Positions 6,636 through 8,459 of a DNA stretch of 8,459 nt are shown here, piece after piece (positions within the stretch are counted from its first letter, which is position 1; each line of letters opens with the position of its first letter). The translations under genes were made by a program, and so were the position numbers. The notes beneath the pieces were generated by a model, which worked only from the letters and a program-made list of their open reading frames with translations, had not been told where the DNA came from and searched no databases. Origin of the DNA: Alcaligenaceae bacterium. Its GTDB lineage: Bacteria > Pseudomonadota > Gammaproteobacteria > Burkholderiales > Burkholderiaceae. The stretch is taken from positions 1 through 8,459 of the forward strand of contig CANBUF010000064.1 of NCBI GenBank assembly GCA_947372575.1, given 5' to 3'.

Positions 6636-8459
6636 GTGAAGTCGTTGTCAAAACTCTGTTTTTTTCCAAACTTTCTCACTAGCTGTGCGATTGCGATAGC
6701 AGGCCTTGGGTCGAGCGCATCGCTCGCCCAAACCGGGCCTGTCAAAGGTGTCACGCAAAACGCGCCCTTGACGATCAAGCCGCGCGAGCAGGAGGTGCAG
6801 AAGATTCGCTTGCGAGCAAATGGTGCGCCTGATGTCACACTGACGTCGAGCATTTTGTTCCGTATTCTGGCCGCGGAGATTTCTGCACAGCGAAATATGT
6901 TTGTCCCCGCGGGTAAGACCCTACTGGATCTGGCAAATGAAGTCGGTGATTCGCGCCTCGCGCGCCGGGCACTGGAGTTTTATCTTGCTGGAGGCAATTT
7001 GGCAGGCGCGCTTGAGTCCGCGCGAGCCTGGCAAAGGATTTCGCCCCACGACACCGAAGCCGCTTCAACAGAAATGGCACTGGCTGCCGCTGCGGGACAG
7101 ACGAGTGGGTTGGCCCAGGCACTGCGTAAACAGATCGATACTGCGACCGATAAACCTGCCGCGATCGCACAGGCCGTGGCGGTGCTCAGTCGTATGCCCG
7201 ACCGAAGCGATGCTTTTTCAGTACTGGAGCGTGCGGTTGGCGACAGCAATGCCAAGAATTCTACGGCCGCGCATCTGGCGCTTGCCGATGTGGCGCAGTC
7301 TGCCGGCAAGATCGATCGTTCACTGTCTGAAGCCCGGCTTGCCTTGGCGAGTGCGCCACGCTCCGAGGACGCTGCGATGCGGGTCTTTGAATATGGTCTA
7401 AAAGTTGATCCCGAGCGCGCCGTGCGTGATGCGCGTAGCTTTATCACTGCCAAACCGAACTCACGGCGGCTGCGACTGATGCTGACGAGCTATCTGGCTG
7501 ATCAGCACGAGTATGAGGCAGCAATGGCTGAGCTGGTCGCGATGCTCAAACACGCGCCTGAGGATTTTGATCTGATTTTCATGCAGGCGCAGGTGGCCTA
7601 TCGTGCGCAGGCGCTTGACCGTGCGCGTGCACTGCTGGAACAGTTTGTGAGTGTGCAGTCCCAGCGCCAGAAGGCGACGGCAGCAGGGTCCACCGATGCA
7701 CCCGCTGCACTGGCCGATGCCTATCTGTTGATGGCACGTATTTATGAAGATCAGGGTCGTCTGGATAATGCCATCGAGCAGTTGGGCAAAATAGAAGATA
7801 CCGCTGCACGCTATCCCGCGCGGATGCGGCAGGCACTGCTGCGCGCACGTCAGGGAAAAATCGACGAGTCTCTGGCGATTATTGATGCGGCTAAACCCGA
7901 GACCGATGAAGAAGTTGTGCTGGGTGCCTCAACAGCGGCACAGATTTTGCGCAACGTAGATCGCATTGATGACGCGATCGCCCGATTGAATGCGGCCGAT
8001 CGAAGTCACCCCGATACGGTCGAGATCAAATATGAGTTGGCAATGTTGTACGAACGAAAAGCGCAGCTCAAGGATACCGAACGCTTGTTGCGCGAAGTCA
8101 TCGCACTGGATCCGGGGCATGCTCACTCGTATAACGCTCTGGGTTACGCGTTAGCAGATCGTAATCAGCGTTTACCTGAAGCCCTGGCACTGATCACGCG
8201 TGCACTGGAGATTTCGCCTCAGGATCCCTTCATCATGGATAGCATGGGCTGGGTCAAGTTCCGGATGGGTGATCGTCCTGCAGCAATAGAATATTTGACT
8301 AAGGCTTACGAAAAAAGACCTGAGGCTGACATTGCGGCGCACCTGGGCGAAGTGCTCTGGGCGCAGGGCGATCGCGATACTGCGACCAAGATTTTTAAAG
8401 AAGGTATGGCTGTTGAGCCGACGAACGCAACCCTGCTTGAGACGGTCAAGCGCCTGGGG
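6636..8459 (+). CDS. Exported tetratricopeptide-repeat protein (C terminus cut by window edge)
   Basis: An open frame of 608 codons with no stop before the window end. The frame is closed upstream by TAA at 6603-6605, and GTG 6636 is the first sensible start; it gives an export signal. Residues 1-31 have K2 and K6, a hydrophobic stretch, then SASLA before Q32, fitting signal peptidase I. The sequence LTSC (14-17) also fits a lipobox, so lipoprotein anchoring at C17 is an alternative. The mature part is alpha-helical and Ala/Leu-rich. Clear TPR units lie near residues 496-530, 531-564 and 565-598, with the characteristic DSMGWV (535-540) and HLGEVLW (569-575); more degenerate repeats run from about residue 96. 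The family is common in proteobacteria next to mutM and is thought to act as an envelope scaffold, but its precise role is unknown. The ending at ETVKRLG resembles the tail of the family, so only a few codons are probably missing. Confidence 0.88.
   Translation, partial: MKSLSKLCFFPNFLTSCAIAIAGLGSSASLAQTGPVKGVTQNAPLTIKPREQEVQKIRLRANGAPDVTLTSSILFRILAAEISAQRNMFVPAGKTLLDLANEVGDSRLARRALEFYLAGGNLAGALESARAWQRISPHDTEAASTEMALAAAAGQTSGLAQALRKQIDTATDKPAAIAQAVAVLSRMPDRSDAFSVLERAVGDSNAKNSTAAHLALADVAQSAGKIDRSLSEARLALASAPRSEDAAMRVFEYGLKVDPERAVRDARSFITAKPNSRRLRLMLTSYLADQHEYEAAMAELVAMLKHAPEDFDLIFMQAQVAYRAQALDRARALLEQFVSVQSQRQKATAAGSTDAPAALADAYLLMARIYEDQGRLDNAIEQLGKIEDTAARYPARMRQALLRARQGKIDESLAIIDAAKPETDEEVVLGASTAAQILRNVDRIDDAIARLNAADRSHPDTVEIKYELAMLYERKAQLKDTERLLREVIALDPGHAHSYNALGYALADRNQRLPEALALITRALEISPQDPFIMDSMGWVKFRMGDRPAAIEYLTKAYEKRPEADIAAHLGEVLWAQGDRDTATKIFKEGMAVEPTNATLLETVKRLG

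Overview
This window looks like a chromosomal segment of a betaproteobacterium, most likely a Burkholderiales/Alcaligenaceae-type organism. The evidence is the moderately GC-rich coding, the family style of the proteins, and the pairing of mutM with a divergent TPR-protein gene. As I recall, that TPR gene is followed in this order by lolB, ispE and prs. The genus is not determined. I see no mobile element, tRNA, rRNA, CRISPR array or prophage gene. All six genes look intact apart from the two cut by the window edges.

Layout, left to right. (1) On the minus strand, a phosphomannomutase/phosphoglucomutase gene (762-2150, GTG start) is followed 13 bp later by pgi (748 down to 1). The left edge cuts pgi after 249 codons. 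The two form a leftward hexose-phosphate operon. (2) A 261-bp spacer (2151-2411) separates this operon from a rightward gene pair. It contains a 22-bp near-perfect palindrome at 2332-2353, the best operator candidate here. (3) On the plus strand, a FAD-linked 2-hydroxyacid dehydrogenase of the GlcD/D2HGDH family (2412-3836) is followed 9 bp later by a five-helix membrane enzyme of the LTA-synthase/alkaline-phosphatase superfamily (3846-5744). (4) mutM (6572 to 5745, minus) converges on that enzyme with no base between the two stop codons. (5) After a 63-bp divergent spacer, a secreted or lipid-anchored TPR protein starts at a GTG at 6636. It runs off the right edge after 608 codons, probably close to its true C terminus.

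How the genes may fit together. Pgi and the mutase interconvert fructose-6-P, glucose-6-P, glucose-1-P, mannose-6-P and mannose-1-P, and so feed nucleotide-sugar and envelope-glycan synthesis. The neighbouring LTA-synthase-like enzyme probably moves a phosphoglycerol or similar phospho-group onto a periplasmic acceptor. An envelope-glycan link between these genes is plausible but is inference only. mutM (oxidised-guanine repair) and the TPR gene are a separate, conserved housekeeping block.

I found no convincing new multi-gene system. The items most worth a second look are the palindrome, the acceptor of the LTA-synthase-like enzyme, the choice between lipoprotein and ordinary signal peptide for the TPR protein, and the zero-spacing convergent gene ends.
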